A program made the translations under genes and the position numbers. Under the pieces are notes generated by a model, which was not told where the DNA came from, searched no databases, and was given only the letters and a program-made list of their open reading frames with translations. A DNA stretch of 64,000 nucleotides from Adiantum capillus-veneris (Eukaryota > Streptophyta > Polypodiopsida > Polypodiales > Pteridaceae): positions 113,012,469 to 113,076,468 of the forward strand of contig CM043951.1 of assembly GCA_014529385.2 (NCBI GenBank), read 5' to 3'. The first letter of the stretch is position 1; the number at the start of each line of letters is the position of its first letter. Positions 10,274 through 23,746 of the stretch are shown piece by piece.

Positions 10274-11612
10274 CACTAGAATGGTAACATGACACTTTTA
10301 TGTCCTTGGACACTTTTGTGTCCTGTTAAGTGACCATTTTGCTTGAAATTTTTGAAGAGTACGAAAATGAATTTCTAGGTGCTATATATCCACAAAGTTT
10401 CCTTATGAGCTGAAAAAAACTTAGCATTTTTTTTTTGAGCATCGATCTCACCATTAACCTTACTCTTGCACAACATTTTTGAACCTAAACTGTGTGAAAA
10501 AACGGGTCCTGTTTTTGGCTTTTTTTCAATTTTTGGCAACTATACCACTCTAAACTTCATGTTTGTGAGTTTTAGATGGCTAGAGGTTAGGCCTTCATAG
10601 TTCTCAACATGTTTTGATGCTTGTAGGGAGAGCTAAGTGTTAAAATTGAAAGTTATGACCAATTTACAAGAATTGCATAATCCTGTTTTTTGGCCAAAAT
10701 TAGCACTTTGATGCTTTTTTTGGTGGCTTTCTTGATATCCAAATTCAATTTTGATTGTGTAAGTGTAATGTGTAACATAAGGCTAATCTTCCTTGAGTTT
10801 TGGGGGACCTAATATGCTATATAGCATAGTATATGATGATGGTTGAGTTTTTGGATTGTTGAAGAATACGATACATTTTAGAGTAGCAAGTATAACTTTC
10901 TCAATATTGCTAGTTTCTTAGGCCAATTGTGTGTATTTTGTAGCTGGTAACCATATCTAATCATAGACTACAAACTTGGCTAGATATTGAGTAGTTTCTA
11001 TGGGTTTCTAGAGGTCATAATGCTAAACCCAGTTTTTTCATGTTTGTTGTATTTAGCACTTTATCATTGCCCGCAAGGTTCCAATTGTAAGAGATCCATT
11101 ATACTTTTGACATGCTCCATGGCTCCTTTTGAATCTAGAGGCCCAAAGGGAACTAAGAAAACATGTATATAGTATCTGTATTGAGCGTGACTATAAAAAC
11201 TTTGATGATAGGTCCGCAGAATGGCAAAAATGAAACTTTTTGTACCTATTTTTTTTGCCCAAAAAAAAATTAGTGAGGTAAAAGCAACCATATGTTTTGG
11301 TCACCAACCCATTGAAGTTAATGGGGCATTTTATCTCATGTCCTACAAAAATCTCCACTCTTATTTATATGCAATCAAACGTAAGAAATTATTGTTTTAG
11401 GCAAAATGCACTGGTCCATCAACTTTGGAGGCTTGTAGTGACCAAGGGATGAGAAAAATTACAAGTTTTTCATTTTTTCCATATGTAGTAGTTATTGAAC
11501 TATAAGCTCATGAAAGGATTTTTCAAAATGAGTGGATCTACTATGGTTTTGGAATTTTTTCCCAAAACCTTGAAAGGACACTTTTATGTCCTATTAGGTT
11601 ACCATTCTAGTG
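10274..11612. mobile_element. 1.34-kb TIR element flanked by TTAA (piggyBac-like or other cut-and-paste MITE)
   Basis: The ends are perfect 15-bp inverted repeats, CACTAGAATGGTAAC at 10274-10288 and its complement at 11598-11612. TTAA immediately flanks both (10270-10273 and 11613-11616). A subterminal motif GACACTTTTATGTCC is repeated near each end. TTAA duplication is the hallmark of the piggyBac superfamily. A TA duplication with a 16-bp TIR starting ACACTAG (Tc1/mariner style) or a 3-bp TWA duplication cannot be excluded because TTAA contains them. No convincing transposase is encoded: the internal ORFs of 61 and 75 codons have no recognisable DDE motif. It would need a partner in trans. 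Confidence 0.65.
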
Positions 11613-11640
11613 TTAAGGACTCATTCTAGTGTTAAGGACT
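11603..11640. repeat. 19-bp tandem duplication at the right TIR
   Basis: CATTCTAGTGTTAAGGACT occurs twice head-to-tail (11603-11621 and 11622-11640). It duplicates the outer end of the TIR together with the TTAA flank. Confidence 0.9.
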
Positions 11641-11714
11641 GAGAGTCCAAAGAGGTGTCAAAAAGAAAAGCTAAAATGAACAAAACTAAGAAGGGGAAGG
11701 TGGGGAGGGAGCCG

Positions 11715-12432
11715 GATTGGGAGTTCAAAACTCCTGAATAATGGCTTTACCTACTCGATATAGTGCCCATTTCCCTATTGTGCATGCTTCTTGCATCTTC
11801 TGGAGTTCTACCTTCTTTTGTATGAGTTGGGTTGGTGTGAGATCTTTTGCAAATCAAATTTTACTACCCTTGAGAAGCCTTGATTGCTTAAGGAGTTTGA
11901 TTCGATCCGCCTTGGTCTTGAAAGTGAGGTTTGTGTGGTTGGTGTGATTCTCATGTGTAAGAGAGGTGATTGTTGTTAGATTTCATTGTACCAAGTGGGT
12001 TATTGCTTGGATACAGACAAAACACTTGTGAAGCTTGAGATCCCTCTCCACGTTCAAGTCACTTGGGAGCCCGCCAATGCAGACATTGAGGGCTATGTCC
12101 TCTTGTCATTTTTGTTCGTGTAGCGTGAATGCCACACGGTCTTTGACCTCGCAAAATATTACCTCCTTCACTTTAGTTTTGACCTCGACTATGAGGATGG
12201 TCTCCACTTTCGCTTTTGTTTTATTGAGCTTGACCTCCATCTCTTCTTTCTTGCACTTTTCCATCGCAGCAAGCCGGGCCTCAATGGCAGCAAGTCTTTG
12301 CTTCAACTTATCATTCTCCTTGCAAAGTTTGGTGACTTCTTTTTGAAGGCCGACGATGTTGTCCTACTTCACGGGTGTTGCTACAACCCTTGCAAAGGTG
12401 ACCTTGCCACGGGATGAAGCCCGAGTGTCCAT
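11715..12432 (-). pseudogene. Coiled-coil protein pseudogene, possibly LINE ORF1-like
   Basis: From an ATG at about 12432 the - strand keeps one frame for roughly 235 codons with four internal stops. Order: a basic N-terminus (MDTRASSRGKVTFARVV), a strong coiled coil (L..EV.KL..END.LKQRLAAIEARLAAMEK), a CIGGLPSDL segment, then LKQSRLLKGSKI.FAKDLTP followed by an A-x-x-x-G-K helix. Coiled coil followed by a small RNA-binding-like region and an 'LKG..I...DLT' block resembles LINE ORF1 architecture, but that is a weak inference. All four stops can be explained by single transitions (CAG to TAG, CGA to TGA twice, TGG to TGA). No indels are needed. Confidence 0.5.
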
Positions 12433-12734
12433 GGATGCTACTCAAAAGACTTAAGGATGGGCTGTCAGTAGTCTCGGTGTGAGAAAGTCTTAATAGTTAG
12501 ATTGTGTGTGAGTAAGGTTGAAGGTCGGGGAAATTAAACTCAAAGGGGAGGGAGCCAGTGATAAGGACGAGCACAAGAAGGAGCTTGTGACGAGAACAGG
12601 TATGGGAAGGAGCCTGTGATGAGAGGGACACGACAGTGTTGGCTAATGGAATGCTTGCTGGCTGATGCAACAACGTTGGCTGCAGATGGACAAAGAAGAA
12701 GGTGAAGTGGTTGTTGCTAGGGTTTCTTGCAGAC

Positions 12735-12838
<104 letters not shown>

Positions 12839-12951
12839 AAGTAGTACAAAATTTTAACATGCCAAGAAACTATTCCAAGAGACCTCAAACATTTATCTGT
12901 CATTGGGATTTGAGCTCAAGACCTATGATTCAAGATGCTTTGTAACTGTGA

Positions 12952-12954
<3 letters not shown>

Positions 12955-13018
<64 letters not shown>

Positions 13019-13253
13019 CAAATTTTAGCCTTCTTCTCTTGATTTTCTTAGGCTAAAATTTGGAGGAAAAAATGCTAAAATTTATCCAAAAAAGGGGAGG
13101 TTGGACCATACCACTAGCGCTAGCGCCAGTGGTATGGTCCAACCTCTGCTTTTTCTTTCAAATTTTAGCGTAAGAAACTGCAGAGAAGAAGGCTTTTCTC
13201 TTTTTCTCTTTTGGAGTCTCTCTCTCTCTCTCTCTCTTTCTCTTTCTCTTCTG

Positions 13254-13325
<72 letters not shown>
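12955..13325. repeat. ~370-bp palindrome: (GT)n(GA)n - hairpin - (CT)n(CA)n
   Basis: The left side runs (GT)n then (GA)n and the right side (CT)n then (CA)n, which are reverse complements in mirrored order. Between them lie two inverted arms. The innermost, 13097-13115 and 13128-13146, is 19 bp and perfect around a 12-base loop that is itself nearly palindromic. Outer arms (GCCTTCTTCTCT near 13029 and its complement near 13190) extend the pairing with one ~25-base bulge. A second hairpin within the left arm pairs CCAAATTTTAGCC with GGCTAAAATTTGG. No ORF or target duplication was identified. Confidence 0.75.
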
Positions 13326-13326
<1 letters not shown>

Positions 13327-13762
13327 CCTCTACACAGTGTAAAGAAAAGTTATAATGAATTTTGATATGTTAAAATATCTCTCTCTCTCTCTCATACACA
13401 CACACACACATTCATAATAACTAGTATCTAATTCTCCTAAATTATTTTCTCATGTTAAACTGATCATTTAATATGGGGAAGTACCAAGGGAGAAAAAGCT
13501 AGAATATTGGTTAGGTTGGCAGACCGGTCACAGTAGGGATCCAAAGTGGGGGCCATCTCCAAAAGAGCAATGTACATCAATGTTCTTCAAAGACCCTAAG
13601 GCTCAGCCCATTAAGACTTCCAAAATGCTAAGGTTTCAAAATTCAAAGGTAATGTTCAATGGTCAAACTCTAGGTAAATTTCGATGCTTATGGGAAGACT
13701 CAAAAGTCTCCGCACATCCCTATCTAGGAGGGGGCGAGCCTTGTATGTAGGGGATGAGAGAG

Positions 13763-13819
<57 letters not shown>

Positions 13820-14203
13820 AAAGCTCCCTTTACACAAAGGGCATAGTGACACATGTTAGTTCCCTACCCTAGTTGCCCCCAAGGTGCATTCATATCCTAT
13901 TGGATGGCCATAGAGGTGGACCAATGAGAATTAGGCTACAGTAAATTTAGTTTAATTCATTTAAAAACCTTGATAAGAGAACCGATAGAAATTAAGCTCT
14001 CTGGAAGACTATTGCACAGACTCCAAAGGGGTCCAATGAACATTCAACAGTCTAATGGCTTGTCTGATTTCTATTGGCTGGAAGACTAAGGGGTCCAGTG
14101 AGAGTTTAATTGCATTATTTAGATACCTAAAGCTCTCACAAAAGGTAAAAGGGAGATACATGTCACAAGGCTATCACTTATGCTTCTTAATTACCATTGG
14201 CTA
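13326..14203. other. Unassigned DNA with (CT)n, (CA)n runs
   Basis: Microsatellites lie at 13377-13410 and 13766-13817. No gene was recognised in the remainder. Confidence 0.5.
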
Positions 14204-14429
14204 TGTTGAGAGAGAAGGACAGAGCACAGAAATAGAACCCCAAAGTGTGTAGAATACACACATGAGATGATGTATATATAGAGGGGACTTGGGTGCCATA
14301 TATAGAGAAGCTATATATTGAGTAGCTTCACATATAAGCTCAACACCCCCGCTCAGATAAGGGTCCCTAACTGTGGATGAAAAAACCCTTGGGGGATCAA
14401 GGGAAAAACCCACAGCTCTATATACACCC

Positions 14430-14575
14430 ACCGTTATATTATAAAAATCATTGAATATACAAATGTTCATGAGGAGCTACATCACTCCTTTTACAATGAA
14501 TATTTTATGAGGAGCTACATCACTCCTTTTACAATGAATGTTTTATGAGGAGTTACATTACTCCTATCCTATCAA
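14430..14575. repeat. ~50-bp tandem repeat inside the TRIM element
   Basis: Three head-to-tail copies of a unit around ATGAGGAGCTACATCACTCC...TACAATGAAT. The third is diverged. Confidence 0.8.
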
Positions 14576-14621
14576 ATACAGTAATGAATACAAAGGTTCA
14601 ATAAAGAGGTGTAAAAGCTAT

Positions 14622-15485
14622 TGATTAGCAGAAAAATAAAAAATATAAAACGAAATTTACTTTTTGGACATGTACGCAGTCCGCGAACGATAACTCAAAA
14701 TTTGTGCAGAATTTGAAAAAACTTCCTTCTGCAAAGATGTAGACCACATCGATTTCGGTCTTTTTCGCGGATAGTTTCTATAAAATGGTTTTCAATTAGC
14801 AGAAAAATCAAAAATATAAAATGAAATTTGCTTTTCGAACATGTACGCAGTCCGCGAACGATAACTCAAAATCAGTGCAGAATTTGAAAAAACTTCCATG
14901 TGTGAAGTTGTAGAACACATCGATTCCGGCCCCCTATGCGAGTAGTTTCTGCAAATTTGTTTTCAATTAGCAAAAAAAAAAAACGGAAGTTGCTTTTCAA
15001 GTATGTACGCAGTCCGCAAACGATAACTCAAAATCGGTGCAGAATTTGAAAAAACTTCCTTTTGCAAAGTTGTAGACCACATTGATTCCGTTCCCTCACA
15101 TGCGTAGTTTCTGCAAAATCGTTTTCAATTAGCGGAAAAATAAAAAATATAAAATGAAATTTGTTTTTCGCACATGTACGTAGTCCGCGAATGATAACTC
15201 AAAATCAGTGCAGAATTTGAAAAAACTTCCTTCTACAAAGTTGTAGATCACATCGATTCCGGTCCCTTTCGCAAGTAGTTTCTGCAAAATCATTTTGAAT
15301 TAGCAAAAAACTCAAAAACAAAAAGCAAAAGTTGCTTTTCAGACATGTACGCAGTCCGCGAACGATAACTCAAAATCGGTGTAGAATTTGAAAAAACTTC
15401 CTTCTGCAAAGTTTTAGACCACATCGATTCTGGTGGTTGTAGCACGTAGGTTCTGCAAAATTGTTTCGAATCAGGAGAAAAATCG
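14622..15485. repeat. Five 171-bp tandem repeats inside the TRIM element
   Basis: The landmark ACATGTACGCAGTCCGC recurs at about 14668, 14839, 15001, 15172 and 15343, giving periods of 171, 162, 171 and 171. Each unit also carries AACGATAACTCAAAAT, GAAAAAACTTCC and a GTAGACCACATCGATTC block. Units differ by scattered substitutions, and the third unit has a small deletion. There is no coding capacity. Period and multi-copy order are satellite-like. Confidence 0.9.
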
Positions 15486-15655
15486 AAAAGAAAAACGTAC
15501 TGCTCTGATACCATGTTGAGAGAGAAGGAGAGAGCACATAAATAGAACCCCAAAGTGTGTAGAATACACACATGAGATGATGTTTATATAGAGGGGACCT
15601 AGGTGCCATATATAGAGAAGCCATATATTAAGTATATTCACATATAAGATCAACA

Positions 15656-16535
15656 GGCTAAGCTTTGTAGGGTCCAATAGGATGCCAGCATGAGTAAAAA
15701 GAAAGAGAGGTCGACCAAGAGAGAGAGGGGGCTAATGTTTGCAAGGCATTATCACTTAAACACTCACACATGCTCATGTGTGAAGAAAAGAAGAATCTCT
15801 CTCCTTCTCAAGATTTTATGGAAAGCTCATCATCTACTCCAAGCTTGTGAGAAGGGAGGCCTACAACTACAACTCTTGGCTTTGTGATGCAAATCCAGCT
15901 AAGAGCCAAGCTCCAATGCATGCTCATCTCCTCTATCATACTAATTACTAAGCTATGCTAAGCTATTATAAGTGATTATGTGAGGAGACATACTTCTTTC
16001 TTGTAAGAATACTCTTTCTTCCTCTCGATCTACTCTCATACCCCACTATCTCTCACCATCGTCGAAGGTGTGTGAGGTCTTGGGTCTGAGACCGTGAGGG
16101 AATTGATGTTGTGTTTTACAAGTGTGAGCTTGGTGCTTGAAGCTTCCATCTTCATCGCACCAGCAAGTTATTTAAGGAACACAAAGTATTGTACTATAAA
16201 ATGTCTCCCTTGATGGGGGGAACCTATAATACAAAGCCTTTTGGGGGGGGGGGGACCGGCCCCATGTAAATCCATTCCTCAATTGTTGTCAATAGCTTAA
16301 TTTCTCTCTCTTTTTGAAGTATTGTTAATGCCTATCTAACAAGGTTCTATGATTTTGTTGCTTTCTCCATCCAAGCCCTCTCGCTATGCTCGTTAGGAAT
16401 CTATTCTAATGAAATGCTCACTATGTCTATTTTATTTTCTGCTACACACAAGTTACTAGACCACTAAATGTTACACACACACACACACACACCACACTAT
16501 TTGTAAAAAAATACTTTCAATGTACTTTTTCCTAT

Positions 16536-16612
<77 letters not shown>

Positions 16613-18080
16613 ACACACACACACACACACACACACTCTATCTAGAAAACAAGTTTTACTTTTTTTGAGTTATTTAAATCTCTCTCTCAATCATCTAAGC
16701 AAAACATAAAATCTGGTTTTGGAAAAGATTTAAAACATTTGAAATTTTCATTTTTTTAATCATCACAAAATTAATTAATTTTTTTGTCTTCTATTGACAA
16801 GAAATACCTTTTGAGAGTAACACTATTCTCAATAGGCGCGTTTCTGGTTTTTTTTTTTTTTTTTTTTTTGAACAAGACATCTTTCAATCGATTTTTTTTT
16901 GGTGGCAAACATCTTTCGATCAAAAATCTGAGAAAAAAATACGTTGGCCGTTTTTGATGACATGTCACCGTATAAAACGCCTGTATAATATGGGGTCAGG
17001 GAAAATATGCCCATATATGGCATATTATATGTTTTCCATATAATGTATAATGCAACTTAGCTAAAGAATGAAACCAACATGAAAATCTTGTCAAAGGAGC
17101 CTAGACCCTAAAAGTAGTAGAATAAGAAGAAGCAGCACCAAAAGAAGGTTTTTTAACATGCAAAGTCTTGTCGAGAGGCCTATTTTTAAAAATTAGTTCC
17201 CACTAGCTTATGGGACCTTGTCCAATGGGGATCAAGAGACTAAAGGAATTAGAATAAATCTCCCAAAAGCTTGCGTAAAGACCTGATGATGTGGCAACGA
17301 GTACAGACACCCACAACTTGTGTTAATGACATGGCAATCTATACGGACTTTCACAAATTGCACTAATGATATGGCTAGATGTACAATTTTTTGTAATCTG
17401 CACTGACAAGTTTGAGCGGCATTTTTTGAGGCCAAATGATTTTGAGTCTGAAGCTTTTCATGTAATTGATTTTCACAGGCCAAGGGCTTTTAAATATGTG
17501 CCATGGAATCATTCACTGGCTTGTACTGAGTTGAAGCAATATAAAGAGATGCTAAAAGGGGTGCCAAGGTTTGTGGCCACTCCTCTCTTGGGATGGAGCT
17601 TTGCCACTCCTCATCTCGTGCATCGTGCTCTCTCTCTCTCTCTCTCTCTCTTTTTCCGTTCAATTGTTCTTTGAAGTGTTTAAAGATTTTTAGTTTGTTC
17701 TTTTTTGTTGGCACGTGGTGCTTGTCTTCATTATAGTGATATCAAAGCTCCAGGCATGTGCTTTTCTAAACGCATTCTGGTCCCACCAAAAATATAGAGC
17801 AAGTTGACGCTTCTAACCTTTGCTCTAAAGAATCATCGTGGCGCTCATGGATTTAGCAAAATACTTCAGCTTCTCCTCGACGAGATTTGCGACAATCTTT
17901 CGCGGCATCCTCAACAAAATCTCTTAATGCTACAAAGTTTTCAATAGTTTCTCAATTAATTACATGTTACCCCCTCTAATGCCCCAGGTGGAACCTCCTC
18001 TTCGGGCATTAGAATGTACGAGAGCTTCCAACTAGAAACCCTCCAAGTAGTCAATTCTAATCAGGGGAGTCTTCAAGAAT
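15656..18080. other. Unassigned DNA with long microsatellites
   Basis: No gene was recognised. Notable low-complexity runs are a G10 run near 16245, (AC)n at about 16472-16490, (CT)n followed by (AC)n at 16541-16636, a poly-T run near 16850, and (CT)n at 17630-17652. Confidence 0.5.
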
Positions 18081-18756
18081 ATGATGCATCCATCTGATCC
18101 TGATCGAATGCAGCTCCCACCTCCTCCACCACCAGGCTATAATGGTTGGAGTCTGTACCAATACCCCTATTATCCGTACGTGGGATACAGACCTAATCAA
18201 CCAAAAGATCTCAAGGACGAGAGAACCACAATTAAAATTTTCACCTTTTTTAGGATGAAAGATCAAAAGAAAGCAGTGCAATTCCTCAATTTGACAACAT
18301 CTATGCTTTGGGGACTATACAAAAGAATCCAAGATTTCTCGAGCAGCGGGACTTGTTAAAGATAATGCTATGCAATGGTGGAGTTCAATCGCAACACAAC
18401 TACATGCTCCAAGGACTTGGAAGGCTTTCAAGATAGTATTTGCATGTAGTTATATGACTTTTCTCTTTGAAGTCCAGATCTTAGCAGAATGGGGCAACTT
18501 GAAAATGCTTGCCATAGAGACCATGGACGACTATAACCAAAAGATTCTTGATCTCTATCTCCCGGTGTCCTTATTTAAGCTCATTTCCTTGGAGACTAGT
18601 GCCAACAATACACCACTAGACTACCATTGCCATTGCAAAAATATTGTCTATCCAAGCAAGTCCCAACTATGCAAGGGCTTATGGACCATACCGCTGTTGT
18701 ACTATTTTACACGCAGATTGGGAAGACGCCGCGTCTCTGGATGTGGGAGCTCTTGA
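18081..18756 (+). pseudogene. Retrotransposon gag relic
   Basis: Two + strand frames (18081-18359 and 18370-18756) read in order: a Pro/Tyr-rich N-terminus, then RAAGLVKDNAMQWWSSIATQ, then HAPRTWKAFKIVF, then ETMDDYNQKILDLYLPVS. The 'A..WW.......W..F...F' and 'ES..dY...f..L' spacing is that of a retrotransposon Gag capsid domain. The two frames are separated by a frameshift near 18350. Protease, RT and LTRs were not found nearby. The call rests on the motif pattern. Confidence 0.5.
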
Positions 18757-18759
18757 CAA

Positions 18760-20150
18760 AGAGGAGTAGATAAACAAATAAGAGAAAAAGTACACAAAGA
18801 GTGTCTATGCATGATGTAAATAGAGAGTATTCATTTAGTATTTGTGTTAGTCCGTGTGTTGGAGTGAGTTAGCCGATGAAGGATCTCTACCAAAGGTGGT
18901 GCTCACCATCGTGGCCCTTCACATGCTAACTACCTCCCCATCCGCTATACCCCTTGTTCCTCTATTCTCCCCCCTTTTTCTTGTATATCCCCTTTTTGGA
19001 GATACTCCAAATCCCTAGAATCGGCGAGAAACCTTCTCATATGACTCAAAAGTTCACATGTTTGTCCTGTAGATGCCCATATTATGGCACAGATGGCTAG
19101 GACCAAATTACTGGTTGAAAACCTATGACCTTGATTTTTTCCCTTTACTTACATGACCAAAGCACTAAAAGCATCATCCCCAAAATGAGTCAAAACCCAA
19201 ATTCATGTGCATCCTTGTCCATAACTTTGCGGCAATGTGTTTACACCTCATTAGATTTAAAATAAATAGAAGACTATATACACTACATCAAGTAGTCCAA
19301 CATATCAAAATCTACTCAAATGGTTGTCCAACCATAATTCATGTTATGTACATGCTATAGCATGACATCCACCCTCCTCCGATATGTTCCAAACTCTTTG
19401 ATTGTCCCTTTTAATAGCCCCTCTAGATAATCTCATCATGAATCTCTTTCTCAGAGTCTATAGCTCTCAAATTGCTACAGCCTTTCAATGTTCAAAATGA
19501 CTCTATAAAAGCGTTTGAAAGCACTCGGCCACAAGACTTCGACCCATAATGCAACTAGGTGTCACACCTTCTGATTTTGTTTGGTCTTAAAAACCATTAC
19601 TTCAATATCTCGGATTCCATGTTATACATTAGCAACGAAGATAGAATACCATGAGACCATATATATCGCTTAGACAAACTACAAAAGATCAAATTCCTTG
19701 GAGAGCCGCCAACAACCGTAACAAGATCCTTTGACCACTACATAAAGAACACTCTTTTGAGCCACAAACTCTCAACCCTAATATTATATCCAAAGGTTGT
19801 GGGGATAGCCTCAAGCTTGATACTAGTTGAGTTAGTTATGCATCATGCACACATTCATGCCTGCTGTTCAGAAAGAATATTGTATTCATGATCCATCTAT
19901 GAGTGATATTGATTGATGATACCTGTTTGAATTGTCTTCCTGTGTGGTTCTATGTGGTTGGAATGGGAGTTGGTCTCTTTAGATAGCTATTCCAATGTTA
20001 GAGTTCAAAGCTATTTATTATCTAGGCACTTCAGTTAGTGAGACTAAAATTGAGTACTAGACGAAAATAGGGAACTGAACTGGAATGATGTATTGAAATG
20101 AAAGACACAACTAGAAGACGAGAAATGGTACTTGTAGATTCAGATCAACA
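18760..20150. other. Unassigned DNA
   Basis: No ORF, repeat or RNA gene was recognised in this 1.4-kb stretch. Confidence 0.4.
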
Positions 20151-21418
20151 GCTCAAGGATGATATGTACAATGTAAAACATGATTAAGATCATATAAAGT
20201 CTGAGGATTGATTACAGGGATGAATTTAGAAGCTAAGAGCTCGTAAACCAAAAGTTTCAAAAAGCCAAAAAACCAAAGCCCGTTTATACTGTAGCAGATC
20301 ATATTTATAGCTCTCAAAGTTACTACAATAACTATGGTAATTATTGCCATTGTAGTTGTTCCCCCTTCCCGCTGGTCGGCCATCTAAGGAGCAGTTCTCG
20401 CCTGCTGGTACTGTCCTCACCTTCTACATCCTTCCCTCCTTTCTTGAATTTTGCTGTAACTCCAAAATTTCATTCTCGAAAAGAAAATCCAACGCCTGAT
20501 TCTAGTTTGTTGTTGAGAAAACCATCTGGTTTTCTAATTTGGCCAATGTTCCTCATGAAGTAATCTTTTGGTATTGCTAGCTTTATAACATACTTCATGC
20601 TTGTTGAGTGCTTGACACCCATATAGTTGTAATTCCAAGGGTCCCCAGCCAAGGAGATTCCAGTGCCTAACTGGAAAAATCTACCATCTGATTCTAAGAT
20701 GGAACTACCCAGTATCCTTCCCATTGAACCCGCTTCCTTTTGACCTTCTTCTTCGTTGGTGCCTCGAAAGTCCCAGTGCTAGCATTGTCCTTCTGGATAA
20801 GTCTGTAAATGGCCTCCTCCTTAAGCTGATCGTGCCTTTTTGTGGTGATCTCAAACTCATAAGACATGAGGGTGTTGTAAGTGTTGGTGTCGGGATTATA
20901 GAGACTACGTTTTCCCTTAGTGAGACAAGTTCTAGCCAATTTATGACAATCCGAGGCTGTGTGGATCCATCCCTGCAGGAGAGGATGATTTGTCTTAATT
21001 CTAGCTTCAAAGAGAATCTCCACCATTTTGTTGTATTGTGGTTTCAGTCCTGGTTTGGCAATGATATCATTTTTAGGAATCTTAGAAGACTCCACAGTCA
21101 ATTAAAGTAATTAATTTGTGATCTGCGTTAATCCACGGAGCTGGATCTTCCAAAATCCCTTACAAAGTTTGAACTTTTTCATTTCTCCCTACAGATCGAT
21201 GACATTATCCATTTTGAGGGCATTATTGAGACTAGTAATTGCCAAGATTTCAATTCCATAGTGGCTCGCTCATACCAGTCCTGGAGTTCATTAGTGATGC
21301 TGAAGTAAGTTAGCCGATCCACTGGTTTCGGATGATGAGGATACAAGGCTGGGAAAAATCTCGGCATTTCAGTCTCTTTGGCAGGTAATGCATACAAGAG
21401 TACTGGAGAATCAGGCAT
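20150..21418 (-). pseudogene. Unrecognised coding relic interrupted by the nested elements
   Basis: Several - strand frames look coding in composition: 21101-20694 (135 codons, basic KKKVKRKRVQW near its end), 20724-20470, and a segment ending at the LTR insertion (residues MPDSPVLLYALPAKE through DWYERATMELKSWQL). Frames overlap with shifts, and AT-rich gaps between blocks (around 21110-21180) could be introns. The level 1 element cut this sequence at 21418. On the other side (53,960 onward) the same frame extends only about ten more codons before a TAG. I do not recognise the protein. It could be a host pseudogene or another mobile element. Confidence 0.3.
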
Positions 21419-23701
<2,283 letters not shown>

Positions 23702-23746
23702 TTAGCCCGCTCTCTTTTGGCTAGAGGCATTCATGCTTCTAGCCCT
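23702..23746 (-). promoter_or_regulatory. Level 1 polypurine tract and upstream hairpin
   Basis: In element sense the sequence runs CTAGAAGCATGAATGCCTCTAG (a hairpin with one mismatched pair), then CCAAAAGAGAGCGGGCTAA, then the 3' LTR. The purine-rich stretch primes plus-strand DNA synthesis. The hairpin-then-tract arrangement is conserved in the level 2 copies at 32772 and 47146. Confidence 0.8.

Larger units (their letters stand above)
14204..15655 (-). mobile_element. Complete compact LTR retrotransposon (TRIM-type) with internal satellite
   Basis: LTRs of 142 bp each lie at 14204-14345 and 15514-15655. They start TGTTGA and end TCAACA, and they are similar but not identical. The target duplication GGCTA is perfect at 14199-14203 and 15656-15660. 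On the - strand the primer site TGGTATCAGAGCA (15501-15513) abuts the LTR without spacer and matches the initiator-Met tRNA end used by many plant elements. A G-rich polypurine tract (complement of 14346-14350) precedes the 3' LTR. The 1168-bp interior encodes no gag or pol, so the element depends on proteins in trans. Boundaries are exact. Confidence 0.9.

Noticed and set aside
10987-11291. Transposase fragment in the TIR element
   Set aside because: The 61- and 75-codon frames show no DDE-type motif I can point to.
14622-15485. Tandem array as a CRISPR array
   Set aside because: Whole 171-bp units are repeated without unique spacers, in a plant retroelement.
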